Below are positions 48,469-60,455 of a DNA stretch of 64,000 bases, piece after piece. The number at the start of each line of letters is the position of its first letter. Positions within the stretch are counted from its first letter, which is position 1. Origin of the DNA: Earliella scabrosa (lineage: Eukaryota; Basidiomycota; Agaricomycetes; Polyporales; Polyporaceae); assembly GCA_022605405.1 (NCBI GenBank), contig JABYQQ010000002.1:3534001-3598000 (forward strand), given 5' to 3'. The notes beneath the pieces were generated by a model. The model did not search any database. It was not told the origin of the DNA and saw only the letters and a list, made by a program, of their open reading frames with translations. Position numbers and translations under genes: made by a program.

Positions 48469-49836
48469 TTACTCCTCAGGGTCCTCTCCGCCGGTCGGAA
48501 CAGGCTCCTCCTCGGGGGCATCCTCGGGAGCACCCGCGGCAACTTCAGCCGCCGTGACCGCTGCAACACGAGCCGCCGCCTCCTGGATCGACTCGTCAAC
48601 ATGCCTCTGGAGCGGGTCGATGACATCTTCGACCTCGTATTCACAGCCGGACCCGTGGGCAGCGCGGTCCTCCTGCAGAAGGTGCTTGAAGATGCTAAGA
48701 AGAGGTGGTCAGCGACACGAACGCAACGAGATCGACGCATCTACTCACCGCGCAACTGCCTCGGGTGTAGTGGCCTTGTTGCGAATGAACTGCATCCGTG
48801 TGTCGACGATATCCCAATAGTTATCGCCTTGGTCGTCATCGAAGACGGCGCGCTGTATTCAAAACACATGTGAGTGTCATTCGCATAATAGTATGATGTC
48901 GACTTACCATCAGTGCGACGCGCCCCATCAAGGGGAGGGTGACCTTATAGTCGGTGTTGTGGACGATAGCCTTGGTAAGGTCGAAGATGTCCATGTGGAG
49001 GGTGGCATCAGCGGGCTTCGTGCTCTTGACGAGCTGTGGCCAAACAAGTTAGTCAGATATCCACGCTGCCGAAGAGCAATCACGCACCAGCTTCTTGATC
49101 TTGCCGCGAACTTGGGTGAGCGCATCCCTGGCGGCACGCTTGACCTTCGCCCACTTCGCATGGTCATGCTCGATGCCGGCAGGCAAGTCCCACCGGTAGT
49201 TGCGACAGATGTCCTGTGAATGGCGGGTGAGTGGATGAGGGAACGGTGAGAGAAACGACGGCATACGAGGAGATGGTTGACGGGGACAGGCCCCTTGTAG
49301 TTAGGGATCTTGCTGGAGAAAATCACACCATGAGCGTACGACATGAGGTTCTTCTGCAGACAAGGAGATGTCAGTGAGTGTCAATGCAGTGAGCTGTATA
49401 ACCACCCGGACCTGGAGAGCCTCGGAGACCTGAAACGCGGCCGGCGGTGGGGTGAGCTTCTCGAGCTTGTTCGCGAGGACGAGCAAGGTGGTGTAGAGCC
49501 GGACGTTCTGGACTTGGAACGACTCCTGCGCAGAGTGAGACGATGTGAGGGTCAGGAGACACGGTGGTTGCATACCTTGGCAAACTCCTCGAGCTCGCGC
49601 GTTTGCTCGGTGCCCAGCTTCTTCGCCTTAGCAAGGCGTACAGCGATGGCGACCATGTTGGCGTTGACGGGGATGCGACGAGCGGACAGGGGGGGCAGGG
49701 GTTCCTCGTCGTCGTCTGTGAAGAGTTCGGCCTCGGTGCGCGTGCGCTTGTGGCCCGCTGGGGGAACGCGGGTGGGGGTGAGCTCTGGGCTGTCAGGCGT
49801 GTTCGCCACAGCTTCGAGGGTGTCCCAGATGGCCAT
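48469..49836 (-). CDS. Unknown conserved-looking protein, seven exons
   Basis: Exons 49836-49576, 49525-49412, 49353-49267, 49213-49088, 49033-48908, 48852-48749 and 48694-48469 give 347 residues, every phase matching. The N-terminal 60 residues are acidic and Pro-rich (TPDSPELTPTRVPPAG, TDDDEEPLPPLSARR). The body is helical, basic and rich in Lys, with QVRGKIKKL, MDIFDLTKAIVHNTDYKVTL and NYWDIVDTRMQFIRNKATTP. The C-terminus is Ala/Glu-rich and ends in PTGGEDPEE. I do not recognise the family. The sharp TATATAAG box and frequent C-ending codons suggest strong expression. It is divergently placed, about 310 bases from the transposase-like gene, whose promoter region it shares, so it could be an accessory gene of that element or a host gene beside it. 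No signal peptide or membrane helix. Confidence 0.72.
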
Positions 49837-49915
49837 GTCGGAGAGCAGCAGAGAATAAGGGATGGAAGTGCGCAGGGGAGAGTTGGTTGGTGAGAGATGA
49901 GGGGACGAGGGAGAG

Positions 49916-49923
49916 CTTATATA
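49916..49923 (-). promoter_or_regulatory. TATA box of the unknown seven-exon gene
   Basis: TATATAAG on the minus strand, 80 bases before the ATG at 49836. Confidence 0.65.
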
Positions 49924-50147
49924 TGTGTGCAGAACGCGCCACCCGGCTTCGTGTGCCGGCTTTGAGCATGGACCAAGGCGGGCCTTCTTCACTGGAGGTG
50001 GCCGGAACCAAAGTCAAGCAGCAATGCACAACACTGGCAAAGCGACAACTCACATGTCTGGCAAAGCTGCATGGGCGGCGAGATTCTCCTTGTCGAGTGC
50101 CCGTGCTCGATATGACCCTGCTCGTTCTCTGCCACATCCCAATCACG

Positions 50148-53100
50148 ATGGCACCCGGCCGAAGAAAAGCCCTGCCTGAAGGTAAGTTTGTCAAGTTCAG
50201 CGCAAGAGACATGAGTCACATACAGATTCTGCATAGGCTTGCGCGACATCGAAGACCGTCCGCAGTTCCTTGTGTGTACGTATTGCGACCAGCAGATTTG
50301 GAGAGACAGCTTGAGGGGCCACCTGAAGTCCAGCAATCATCTCAAAGCCATTCAGGCTCACGAGGCTGCAGAACAGGAGCGTGCGCGTATACAGGACCAG
50401 GCGAAAGCAGCAGAGCAGGCGTTGCATGAGGAGTATGCAACTTTGCAGCAGCCACAGGCTCTTAGCAGCGTCGTGGCGGAGAGGAGAACAGGGGTGCCAT
50501 CAGCTCGAGAGGAGTCGCTGTGGGATAACCTGCTGAACAACGGGGCAGACTTCACGATGGACGCAGGTGTCGACGTGGGAGAGATGAAGGCGCGAGCCAA
50601 GATTGACGAGGAGATTGAGACGTTCGGTGTTTGGAATCCCACGCGCGCCGCAGCCGAACTGGGCTTCCATTTTGGTCAAGACTCTGACGCGACACCAGAG
50701 CTGTTAGGCGTCCAAGTCACTCCAGAAGAAGATGCCTTCTTAGCGGATCTATTGGCGCAAACAGGTATGTTGCGTTATGAATATATGTGTTCAATGGTTG
50801 AACGTTGAACATCCGGACATGTCAGACCTTAACCGAGAGCCTGCGCCGAAGACCGCGGGGGAGGTCGAGAATGCTGGTGGGCGGTTGACTCTTGATGTTC
50901 CTCTGGACTCTCCGACCTATCCCTACCCCAATTATACTGTAAGTACACTTTGTTATGCATGGTGTTTGGGGCTAATATACGGGTGCGATGTATAGACATT
51001 CTTATGTGATGCCATCGACAATATGACCGGCCGTATGACGATCCCCGATTCCCTCATGAAGATGTTTTTATTCGTCCTACGCGAATGCGGAGTCAAAGAT
51101 GCACCTTCGTTCTACTTCCTGCGCAAGATCCAGAAGCACATAAGGGGGCTATGCGGCGTTCCGACAATTCCCTGTCGGTCTCCACAGGGAAATGTGTTCT
51201 GGATGGTGGACATCCGCTCACTCGTTGCTTAAGTATAGTAAATGTCTTCGTGTCTCGTGTGTCATATCAATTAATGTAATTGGTTTGATGCAGGACTGGG
51301 CGAGTCCTTCCGTTCGCCCCCACATTCAACTCTACCCGGAGGTCACCGACGACGGCTCGATGTCAGAGGTGTGGCACGGCGACAAGTGGCACAAGGGTGT
51401 AGACCCGTCCAGTCTCAGCCCGATGTACGATGCGGCTGGGATTCACTACTATGTGAACGAGGTCTGTCTACTCAAGAACGGGAAGTACATCATCCCATGG
51501 CGATGGGTCATTTATCGCGGTCAAGTCCACGCAGATGCCCATGATGTCATTCACACGCCTGAAGTCAATCTCGTCCCATGCTTTCCATAATGTCACATGC
51601 TCACGTCCGCATGCTATCCTCCAGGGGACAGCTACTGTTGATCGAAGTGCCTCAAGACTGGTTTCCGTGTCCGACTTGGAGAGCAACTTTTTCGATTTGC
51701 AGGCGGCTAACAAAATTCCGGAATGGACAGGTATCACTGACTATCTCGCACACCGGGCACACTGAATCTAACCTGATTCGCCATGCAGACTTGCCATTCG
51801 AAATGCCAAATCCTCTGCGCAAGATCGCGGGAGACGAACCACTCTATACGTCCTGGATCAACCATTTCGCCGACGACGTTTCCGGTAACCGCTCGAAGTC
51901 ATGGAACAAGCATTACAATGCCTACGCGACGCACGCAAGCCTACCACGCCGGCTTCTTCAACAAGAAGCACATGTACATTTCGTCTCCACCTCACCGCAC
52001 GCATCCGCCACCGAACAGTTCGGAGACTTCAAGCGTGTCGTCGAGTATGTTTTAGCCCTGATATTAGCCCTCCAACGATACTGATTTCTTATCCGACCCC
52101 AGATCTACTCACACCAATCCTGTGCGGATTGTCGACGCTCTCACTGGTCAGGCCGCGCGAGTACGCCTGTTCGTAAACGCCGAGTCGTCGGACAACCCTA
52201 TGCAAAGTGAGATCACCGGTCACATCGGTGGCAATGGCAACAAGTTCTGTCGGAAATGCGAAGTGGGTGGGACTACGGCGCACAAGGAGACTCCCGACGG
52301 ATTTCACGACCTCTTCCAGGTGAGATACAGAATTCCTTTGTCCCCCTTTGAGACGCTGATAACCATGGACTTGTAGCCTGGCACATCACGGAACAAGGAC
52401 ACGATCCTCGCAGAGCTGAAACTACAAGTCCGCGAAGCATGCTCAGGAGTGGAAAAACGCGTGAAAGATAGGCAAACCCTCACTGGCGTGAAGGATGCGT
52501 ACACGCAGTACTGGATTGAGGACCTCATCAAGCGTGCTCGTTGCGCGAAGGTCGAGCAACCGGAGCGTACCCAAGCATCCATTCAAGAAGAGCTTGTTCA
52601 GTGGGCGGAAGAGCATTCCGCAGAGATTTACAATTCCTTCCTAACATTGCGTGGTTTGTAATCATCATATCATATCGGCGTCCTTCCGCTCACCGTCGGC
52701 TCCATGCAGAGCTCGATCCGACTCGAGATACCCCCGTGGAGCTCCTCCACACCGTGTTGCTTGGCGTCGTCAAGTATGCCTGGCATGGTTCGCACACGAA
52801 GTGGACCCCGGGCCAAAAGGCTACCTATGCGCTTCGATTACAAGCCACCGACACCCACGCGCTCTCCGTACATGCCATACGCGCGAACTACATCATGCAA
52901 TTTGCAAATTCACTTATCGGACGCCAATTGAAGACCGTCGCGCAGGCCTCTTTGTTCCACATCTACGACATGGTGTCACCTCTCGAATTCAAGCTCTGGT
53001 TAGCCATCGGAGACATGATGGCTCTGTTGTGGTTCCCTGTCATCCAGAACCGCGAGGAGTATCAGGTCCGTCAGCCATTCCTTGGATATAACGACATTGC

Positions 53101-54242
53101 TCATTTTTATGGCTATCTCACAGCGTGATCTCCGAGTTGCCATAGGAAATGTACTTGATCTCTTCACCGAGATCGATCCTAGCAAAATCCTGGACAAAAT
53201 CAAGCTCCATATCCTCGTGCATGCTCCGGACGACATTGAGCGTTTTGGTCCGCTCCTCGGTGTGATAACCGAGTTGTTCGAATTGTTCAACGGCGTGTTC
53301 CGCAACACCTCTATCCAATCCAATCACCAAGCACCCAGCCGCGACATCGCCCAGCAACTGGCCGATCAGGAAAGCCTCGAGCACCGGATGATGGGAGGGT
53401 ACTGGTCAGACAGCAGCGGAGGATGGCTACGTGCCGGTCCACGCATCCGCGACTTTATCAAGGAACACAGCATTGTCCAGCGGCTGGTTGGGTGGAATGC
53501 AGATCATCGTCCGGCTCCTGGCTCACATAAGCTCGCTCCCATCCCCACGAAGGCATCGACTCCTCCCACAGTCTGCCTTTCGACCACCTCGGCCTGTCAC
53601 GCGCTCAATAGCGCTTCGTATGACCTCACTCTAAGATGGATTCAGTGCCGACAAGTCATATCTCAGGCGGAGGATGTCTGTACTGAAAACTCCTGGATAT
53701 GCGCAGAATCTCCCACCGATGTGAATTAACATCGTCATCATGACGAGTTCCGTCCTCTGATTGATCATCCGCCCAGCACGAGTCTATCGTCATGGGACGC
53801 ATCGAGCAACTGGTGGCGCACCCCAGCGGCAAGTACGCTCTCATTCTTCTGGATGTCTTTGAAGTCTCCGGTACTCTACATCCTACATTCCGAATGCCCT
53901 ATCTTGTCCGTCGTCATGGAGAACGTTCCTTACTACTCATTCAGTCCAAGGTGAGCTACGCTGGTGTATGACGGTTTCCCTGATTGACTCCTGCTCGCAC
54001 CTTAGGCTGTCAAGTTTGCATTCAATGTACAGCATGACTGCGCATATGCAAGTTGTGCCGCCACCGGTAATCGGCACGCCCGCCAAGAACACGTCGAATC
54101 TGAAGTCACGGAGACATACATCGTCCACAAGGATGTCCCACGGTTCCTCATCAACATGCATTCCCTCCATAACCCACACCTCATACGATCAGTCCTCCCT
54201 CGAACCCTCGTTGCGCCGGTTCCCATCTCTGAAGACCGTTGA
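50148..54242 (+). CDS. C2H2-type zinc-finger, CMC (CACTA/Plavaka-like) transposase-related protein, ends at an in-frame TGA
   Basis: Begins [12 protein letters not shown] with a 34-base first exon (50148-50181), then 50237-50764, 50826-50938, 50996 onward, 51294-51563, 51625-51730, 51789 onward and further exons to about 54,200. A single C2H2 finger lies at the N-terminus ([20 protein letters not shown], then NH). The core carries features of CMC-superfamily transposases: [15 protein letters not shown], a segment with [37 protein letters not shown], and QAPSRDIAQ near the end. The fourth exon has an in-frame TAA (51230-51232) at the best donor, so splicing must use a weak GTTGCT donor at 51224 or the gene is inactive there. 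The frame ends at TGA 54240-54242, although coding-like sequence continues beyond it. Likely a decaying or recently disabled transposase, or a domesticated one. Confidence 0.68.
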
Positions 54243-54570
54243 CACACTCACGACAGCATGGCGGAGAAGCTCCAATGCACTCGGAAGCAGAAGGAGGCAG
54301 CTGCACGGGCTCGCAAAGCCAAGAAGTCGTCTCAGGCTCAAACAAGCAGTTCTCGTCCCATGCCACAGCCCTCGGGCATGCCAGAGGTAAGTAATTGCGG
54401 CACCGTCACATGCATAGGATCATGCTAAACGCCGGCGATAGGAAACGTCTGACGACGTTGATGAACATCGCAACATGGCCGTTGAGACACCTGATACCAC
54501 GGCGGGAACGGCCGTGCAGCCGCGCAGAAAGCGAAGACGCGTCGAAGACGCGCAAAGCGACCTGCAATGA
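54243..54570 (+). pseudogene. C-terminal continuation of the transposase-like gene beyond the TGA
   Basis: Directly after the TGA the same frame runs on for 48 codons of Lys/Ala/Glu-rich helix (MAEKLQCTRKQKEAAARARK) to a consensus donor at 54387. It then resumes at 54442 with an acidic stretch and a nuclear-localisation-like PRRKRRR, closing with TGA at 54568-54570. This is what a normal last part of such a protein looks like. The upstream TGA is therefore best read as a nonsense mutation, although read-through or annotation as a separate gene cannot be ruled out. Confidence 0.6.
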
Positions 54571-54862
54571 CCGGCTCAGCAGTGCTTTGACCACGCATGA
54601 TCCCGTATTTATGAGGCCCGCGTCAACCACACCCCCACTCCTCTCACCACACACTCTTCCTCGTCCATTCCTCCGTCCGCACTCCTCCGTACCTTGCTTC
54701 ACGTCAACGCGGTAATGCCCAGGTGTGTGCTGCATGACGTGTATTTCGGATTGTTTGTGCTGAGTGTCCAATAGTCCCCAGTCATCGCCGCGCTGCACGG
54801 CCACCCCAGAGCCCCCCGATTCCAACCCGTATGGCGTCAACATGGCTTGATCTCAAGGCCAC
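54571..54862. other. Short intergenic region before the MITE
   Basis: No coding frame recognised. The 3' end is the target-site copy of the MITE. Confidence 0.5.
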
Positions 54863-55262
54863 ACCCCGCCTAAGGCTGAGCACGGATCGATCCACGGATG
54901 ATCTGGATCTGTACCTACAGGTCAAGCAGCCAAAAAATGCTCGACCTGGATCTGCACGGACCATGATCCATTGTGACCTGGATCTGTTTTGACCTGAACC
55001 TACAGGTCAGATTACGGATTGATCTGTGGATCAGCAATATGTTTCATGTATAAATAGATAAAATTCATGAAAACAAGTGATATATTGCTCAAAAGTTTTG
55101 ACCTGTGACCTGAATGTAAAACAGAATCCCTGACCTGGATCCGCAACGACCTGGATCTGTTTGATCTGGATCTGTTTTGACCTGAACCTACAGGTCAAAT
55201 TTCAGGTCGGATCCAGATCTACCTGTGCTTGACCTGGATCCATGCTCAGCCTTAACCCCGCC
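54863..55262 (+). mobile_element. hAT-like miniature inverted-repeat element with 8-bp target duplication
   Basis: A 384-bp element at 54871-55254. The left end TAAGGCTGAGCA is the exact reverse complement of the right end. The 8 bases ACCCCGCC lie on both sides (54863-54870 and 55255-55262). Eight-base duplications are the mark of hAT transposases. Inside are many copies of a GACCTGGATC-like word in both orientations and a repeated TTTTGACCTGAACCTACAGG (from about 54987 and 55173), giving palindromic subterminal regions around an AT-rich centre. No transposase is encoded, so it moves only if one is supplied from elsewhere. It sits immediately before the frame at 55267. Confidence 0.9.
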
Positions 55263-55266
55263 CCAG

Positions 55267-55740
55267 TACAAATACCTCACGCGCGGCGCACGCAGCGGCA
55301 TTGACGACGCGTCCTGTGAGTGGACGGATCCCGACGAGTTGGCCGTGGAGGCGATCCTCAATGGGCCAAACCTGGCGAACGGACAACCCTCGAGTGACAC
55401 TCCGATACTCAGCCGGAACGCGATAGACTGGGATGTCGGGCAGCTTGCGATCCAAGTTGACTTCAATGCAGCGGAGAGCGACGCGTTTCTTCAGTTCGCC
55501 ACGTCCTGGCGCACGATCGCGGGGAGGCACAGGGAGGGCGGTGCCGGGCCGAATGCTGTCGAGCGTGAGCAGACTTTTGTTCTGCTGCTCTTGATGGGGT
55601 CTATCCCTAAGATGGCGAAGGCGATTGCTGCTCGTCGCCAGGACGAGCAGCAAGAGATCATTGACGTCATGCACCAGTTGGTTGATGGCCTGGAGATGTT
55701 GAAGGATATCGAGGAGGAGGTCCGACGTGAATTAGCGTGA
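55267..55740 (+). CDS. Unknown protein, 3' exon only
   Basis: A 158-codon frame, open from an acceptor-like CCCCAG at 55261-55266 to TGA 55738-55740. It has coding character, with a charged C-terminal helix (MGSIPKMAKAIAARRQDEQQ, then a heptad-like LVDGLEMLKDIEEEVRREL) that could dimerise. No family recognised. No ATG of its own was found between the hAT-like element and the frame. Its upstream exons would have to lie before the element, or the element has cut off its 5' end. Confidence 0.5.
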   Translation, partial: YKYLTRGARSGIDDASCEWTDPDELAVEAILNGPNLANGQPSSDTPILSRNAIDWDVGQLAIQVDFNAAESDAFLQFATSWRTIAGRHREGGAGPNAVEREQTFVLLLLMGSIPKMAKAIAARRQDEQQEIIDVMHQLVDGLEMLKDIEEEVRRELA

Positions 55741-56964
55741 GCGGCACGAATACGAACCCATCCGTTGTATCATGTAGTCTGAATGTGCTCGTTGTCACAC
55801 CATTAATACGTACACTATATGAATGCATATTGTATTGCCAGTTCATGGACTATATTATCATGCCGTGCATACGACCTCATCAGTCAGAGAGACTACAGCT
55901 GAAATCTACAAAACTACCAGGTGACGATCTATCTGGAGCCAGCCAGAGGAACCGAGTGAAGCCATTGACATATGCAGGATGACATCAGGGGGTGACGCCG
56001 CCTGGACCCAGCCTGCAACCCGTGTCTGGACGCCGACCACATCCACCGCGAGGCCAGCCGAACAGACCAGCTAGGATTCCAGCTGGAGCCCGACCGTCAC
56101 CAGCATGAACGCAGGTGCACATCTTGCTGGCTAGCGGCTAGACGTTCCATCTGACAGACGCCTGATGAAAAGTTGGCGGTGTAGTGATGGTACATCAGCA
56201 AAAATGCATTTGCATTGGACCGCATTGGCTGGACAGTAAGCAGCCCGTCAGATTGTAAGCACTGGTAATACAGCTAATCCCTTGGAATTTGATCGCCAAA
56301 ATCTAAGCACACTCAATTGCCCTCAGGATTCCATGTACTTGAGGGCACTTATAACCCGTCCGGGGCCCAAATATATCACAATAATGAATGATCGCACTCT
56401 CAAACAAGAGGATTGATTGAGAAAACCATGGACAGAGGTAGAGATCTGAGTGAGTGAGTTATCATCAGCGAAAATCCCCCCAGCCACTTAGCACATATGG
56501 GTGCATTTTGTTACTAAATGGTCCACATGTTCATAATAATACGCCACCTATAATTGGACAGATTGACTAGGTGGTGTGATCATTGAGCCCGACAAGCAAC
56601 ATTTTGTGCTCTATGGCCACTGCTTTATCAATGTTTCATGATCAAAAGACTGACAACCTACAAGTAGAAGATCAAGCTATTGGGCAAGGTAGCATTACTT
56701 ATAAGTTATCACACAATTGTTATAGAGCAACCACTATTAATGACAGTGTAGTTTAGTACGTATGCAGCAGTAGAGATGACAATATGGCAACTGAGTGGGG
56801 GTTAGTAGAGGATCAACGAGTGTCTACTACGCTATGCTGAACTGAGTACCAGAGTCCGGGAGCTGTATCTACTGTGTAGATTAACAGAGGTATAAGGAGA
56901 CAATGAGAGAAAGCAAGTAGAAAGAGCATGTATATTAAACCCAATGAGCACAGAGAAGCTAGTA
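55741..56964. other. AT-rich region without recognised gene
   Basis: Composition changes here and no frame exceeds 90 codons. The only other order seen is short runs of CCAGCTGGA-like sequence around 56,090, also seen near 47,900. Likely transposon debris. Confidence 0.45.
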
Positions 56965-58527
56965 CTACTCATCAGCCATAACCTTGAGATTCAGGAAGCT
57001 CTTGACTGGAAGCTGAGCATTCGGAGCACCTGACAGAATGCTAACAGAAACGTGAGTATCTAAACACAACGGTCAACAGCTGAACACTCACCAAACTTCG
57101 GTGTGAAGCTTATGCAAGAGGTTGTGATAGTTGCGTGGCCTCTCCACCTTCAGGTCTGACAGAATCTGCATGTTCTGGTGATAGGTGTTGAGAAAAAGAT
57201 TGGCTTTGAACTTGCCGGCTTTGTAGTGGACTTTCCAGTAGTCCCCAACTGAGGCATAGAGCTGACCGGTGACCAGTGAGCGACAGATTGATCAGATTGA
57301 CGTACCGCTGTGGACACCAAAGCAAGCATCACGGATGGAATCTCGTTCTCGTTTGGCTCATCAGCCAGGCTAGACTCGAACCGATTGACGACCCGGTATT
57401 CGAAGCTCCATTCGTCGTGAAAGAACACGTTGTGCAGGACTTGTGCAAAGACGGGTAGGCCGTAAGGCTTTGTGCCGTCCACCAATTGCTGCTGCGAGAG
57501 GATGCTATCAATGCAGAACAGGGCATGAGAGCAATTGAGACATTACAACGTACCGCTGCATTGATTGGGTAGATGTGGCAGAGGCCCTCCTGCAAGGAGT
57601 TGACGTTCTGGACATCACCCGGGTGGAGGTTGTAAACATTCCCAGCCATGGCATCCATGATCCGCTTGACCTTTCCATGGAAGTTCGGAATACGCTGGCT
57701 GGGCTGCAGAAAAAGATGGAGGATGTCAGTTCAATGGAGTCTGGATGGGAATGAGGAGTGATGAGTGTATGATGCTCATGAGCTTCTTGCAGTAGGAGCC
57801 ATCACGCTTGACGCAATGCATGATCTTCTGGTCTCTGAGATCCTTGGCAGCCTTTAGAAGGGCCTTGTGCGCGAAGTCTGTGGTCTTCTCAGCTCCGTCG
57901 GGGAATGTGTTTGTGAGGCAGACATTTGCTTGTATGTTCTCTACTGCGTGATGGGTGACTTGAGCAACACAAGGCCGCCACTTCTTGAGCTTCAGACGTC
58001 TGCCATTCTTGGAGAGGACAAGCTCAATGCTGTCGTCATTGTCAGACCCATCGGGATCAGACGAATCAGATGAGCTACTGTCATTGTCAGAGTTGCCAGG
58101 TTTCTGTGAGGTGCAACATCAATGAGTGAACAACACGTGGAGTCATGATGAGGGACGCAAGGCACCTGCGCGGTACGAGTCTTGCACTGGCATTTCTTTG
58201 GAGCCAAATTGCTATTGCTCAGAGCCCACTCAATGTCCTATGCATCCGTGTGGTTGGTTAATACCTCGCGGTATGGACAATATTGGATACATGTCATACC
58301 TCATGGGGCTTCTTGCGCTTGCGCTTGGGCGCCTCAGAGTTCCCAGCTAGTTGCATTTGATCAGCGCTCCACGTCAATTTCTTGCTTGTGGTATCTGCAC
58401 AGGCACAGGCTGCAGATTCTGTTGTAGGACTGCCGCAGTTGCAGGCTGCGTGACAGTGGTTATCCTGACCCGTGCGTTCAGGGTGAGTCTTGTGCAGCAC
58501 ACTGTCACTTGGTTTGAAATGGGCCAT
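56965..58527 (-). CDS. DUF6532-domain protein
   Basis: Multi-exon gene on the minus strand. Exon 1 is 58527-58300, followed by DIEWALSNSNLAPKKC, KPGNSDND and VERPRNYHNLLHKLHT segments in phase-matching exons. The last exon ends GAPNAQLPVKSFLNLKVMADE, with TAG at 56965-56967. The C-terminal 250 residues show the DUF6532 pattern common in Agaricomycetes (GLPVFAQVLHNVFFHDEWSF, ENEIPSVMLALVSTAV, KFKANLFLNTYHQNMQILSD). The N-terminus has a Cys-rich CNCGSP..ACACAD stretch and a basic PKRKRKKP motif, so a nuclear location is plausible. The family occurs in many copies, often in transposon-rich DNA, and has no known biochemical role. I saw no stop inside it. It is AT-richer than genes left of 55 kb. 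Confidence 0.7.
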
Positions 58528-58549
58528 AATGGCAAAAACGATTGATGAG

Positions 58550-59510
58550 ATTTCGGTATATCACTGTTTGAAGTTTGTACACAATCTGTTTTTTTATTCC
58601 AACTTGCTTGTCTAAGTGAGGTTTTCTATGTAATCCCCAGATGCACTTGGTATTGTTGCTGTGTCACTAATATCATTAATAACTACCACATTGCTTCTGC
58701 TGCCCAATTATTCAATACTATTTTTGACTTGCTGGTGAAGTTGATGGCTGAACAACTAATGCAAAACCTCTCTTTAGAATGCACATATGAAACAGTCTCT
58801 GAATATCTCTCTATAGCCATGATTGAAATTGTATGCATTTAATAACACTAACTCAGATGTCCAGCATGAACAGATGCATATGACCTTGTGTGTATAGCAC
58901 CATCAGATAGAGCTCATTTGTGTGATTTTTGTGATATATAATATCATATTTTTGCTAAGGAAACAAAAGTAATAGGCAGTGTTTACTTGTTTGTAAGCCA
59001 GCATTATATCCAAATATTACATAAGCAACTTGTAAAAGACCGCCTATTAGATTACGATTGATGAGTTTACGAAGAAATCATTCTTTATGGGATGGAGCTT
59101 GCGGGCAAGCGCCCAACGATGCTTTGACCCTGTGGGAAATAAATACAGACTCCGCTGACTGGCTCACTACAGATGACATAAGCTAAGTAAGTATCAGCAC
59201 TAATCATTCCAACCCTAGTCCAGGGTTTGTGCACAGCTTTTTTGTTACTTGCTCTTCATGCACTTCACAGATCGATATAGTGCTGATGGCCCATTCAAAG
59301 TGATCATTAGCTGATGATTTGAGTATATACATTTTGTAGGCACCAACTGTAAGTTTCTATTGCTATAGCACATCTTATATACAGATCAATACTGAGTGTA
59401 GCAGAAGCAAAATAAACTTGCCCATACCGGAAAAGATGGCCTGTCTTTCAGCATTGGTGGGGGGCGCTGGACCATGCCTGAGGGCGTCTATACTACCACA
59501 TTAGATTGTA
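58550..59510. other. AT-rich region without recognised gene
   Basis: Contains one copy of the ACGATTGATGAG word (59054-59065) and of the related ~180-bp repeat described in the findings. No coding frame recognised. Confidence 0.45.
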
Positions 59511-60455
59511 CTACAGTATGGTTGCAACCTCAAAAGATAGCTGACATTCTTTCTTATGGAATGCCTCTACTAGTCTGGCTGCATGTTCGACATCTGCCGC
59601 ATCTTCCCAAGAGTTGTTCTCTGGACCCCATCCCTTCCATCGGACTAAGTACTGCAGCTTGTGCCACCTGCCCCATCGGCGCAAGTTACAAATTTCCTCC
59701 ACTTCGTACTCTTCCTTGCCTTCGACTTCAATTGGGGCGGGTTCAGGGGGGACCTGTCCTGGCAGCGTACTCTGCTTGTGTGCGTGAAGGAGTGAGACAT
59801 GGAACACCGGATGGATCTTCATTGTGTGGGGCAACTTGAGTTCGTATGCCAGTTTACCGACACGTCGTACGACGGGGTACAGGCCTGCAAACTTGTCGGC
59901 GAGCTTTTTGGGGATGTCCGAGAATCTCAAGTTGCGTGTGTCCAGCCACACTTTCTGTCCAGGTGTGAACGTCAGGGTGTCCTGTGCGTGATGGTCGAAG
60001 TACTCCTTCATACGCTCTGCTGCCAGTGTCAATGCAGCCGTGGCATCCTCGCGTGCCTTGGCAAGCTCTGCGAGTCGCTCATTGGCTGCAGGTACTTGTG
60101 TGTCTGGGTTGGCAGGTACCAGAAATTGCGGTTCGTATCCATACATCAGAAAGAAGCGGGAGTAACCCGTTGACGAGTGAACTCTGGCGTTGAGTGCATA
60201 CTCTGCAATGGGGAGCCATTTGACCCAGTCATCTCGTCGCTGACTGCAGAACGCTCGCAAGTACGCCTCTACTTCCTGATTGAACCACTCTGACTGTCCG
60301 TCGGTCTGGAGATGGTACGCAGTGGACAGGGCGCTCTCAATGCCTAAGCCCTTCAGAATGGCACGGAATAGGTCTGCAGCGAACTGTGGTCCTCGGTCGG
60401 AGATGATCTTCCGGGGCAGTCCATGCAGGGGAAGTACTTCCGACTTGGTTTTAAG
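59511..60455 (-). mobile_element. Truncated chromodomain Ty3/gypsy retrotransposon (integrase C-terminal part plus chromodomain)
   Basis: One continuous frame, with no reverse transcriptase, RNase H or gag around it. It starts within the integrase core: the catalytic Asp is in IISDRGPQF and the later Glu in WFNQEVEAYLR, while the first catalytic Asp region is absent. A GPY/F-like part (KLADKFAGLYPVVRRVGKLA, then HPVFHVSLL) is followed by a chromodomain (YEVEEICNLRRWGRWHKLQY, then VRWKGWGPENNSWED). Chromodomains steer insertion into heterochromatin in this lineage. The 5' edge, near 60,455-60,490, is abrupt and passes into a sequence also present upstream of the DUF6532 gene. It is a dead fragment. 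Confidence 0.88.
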
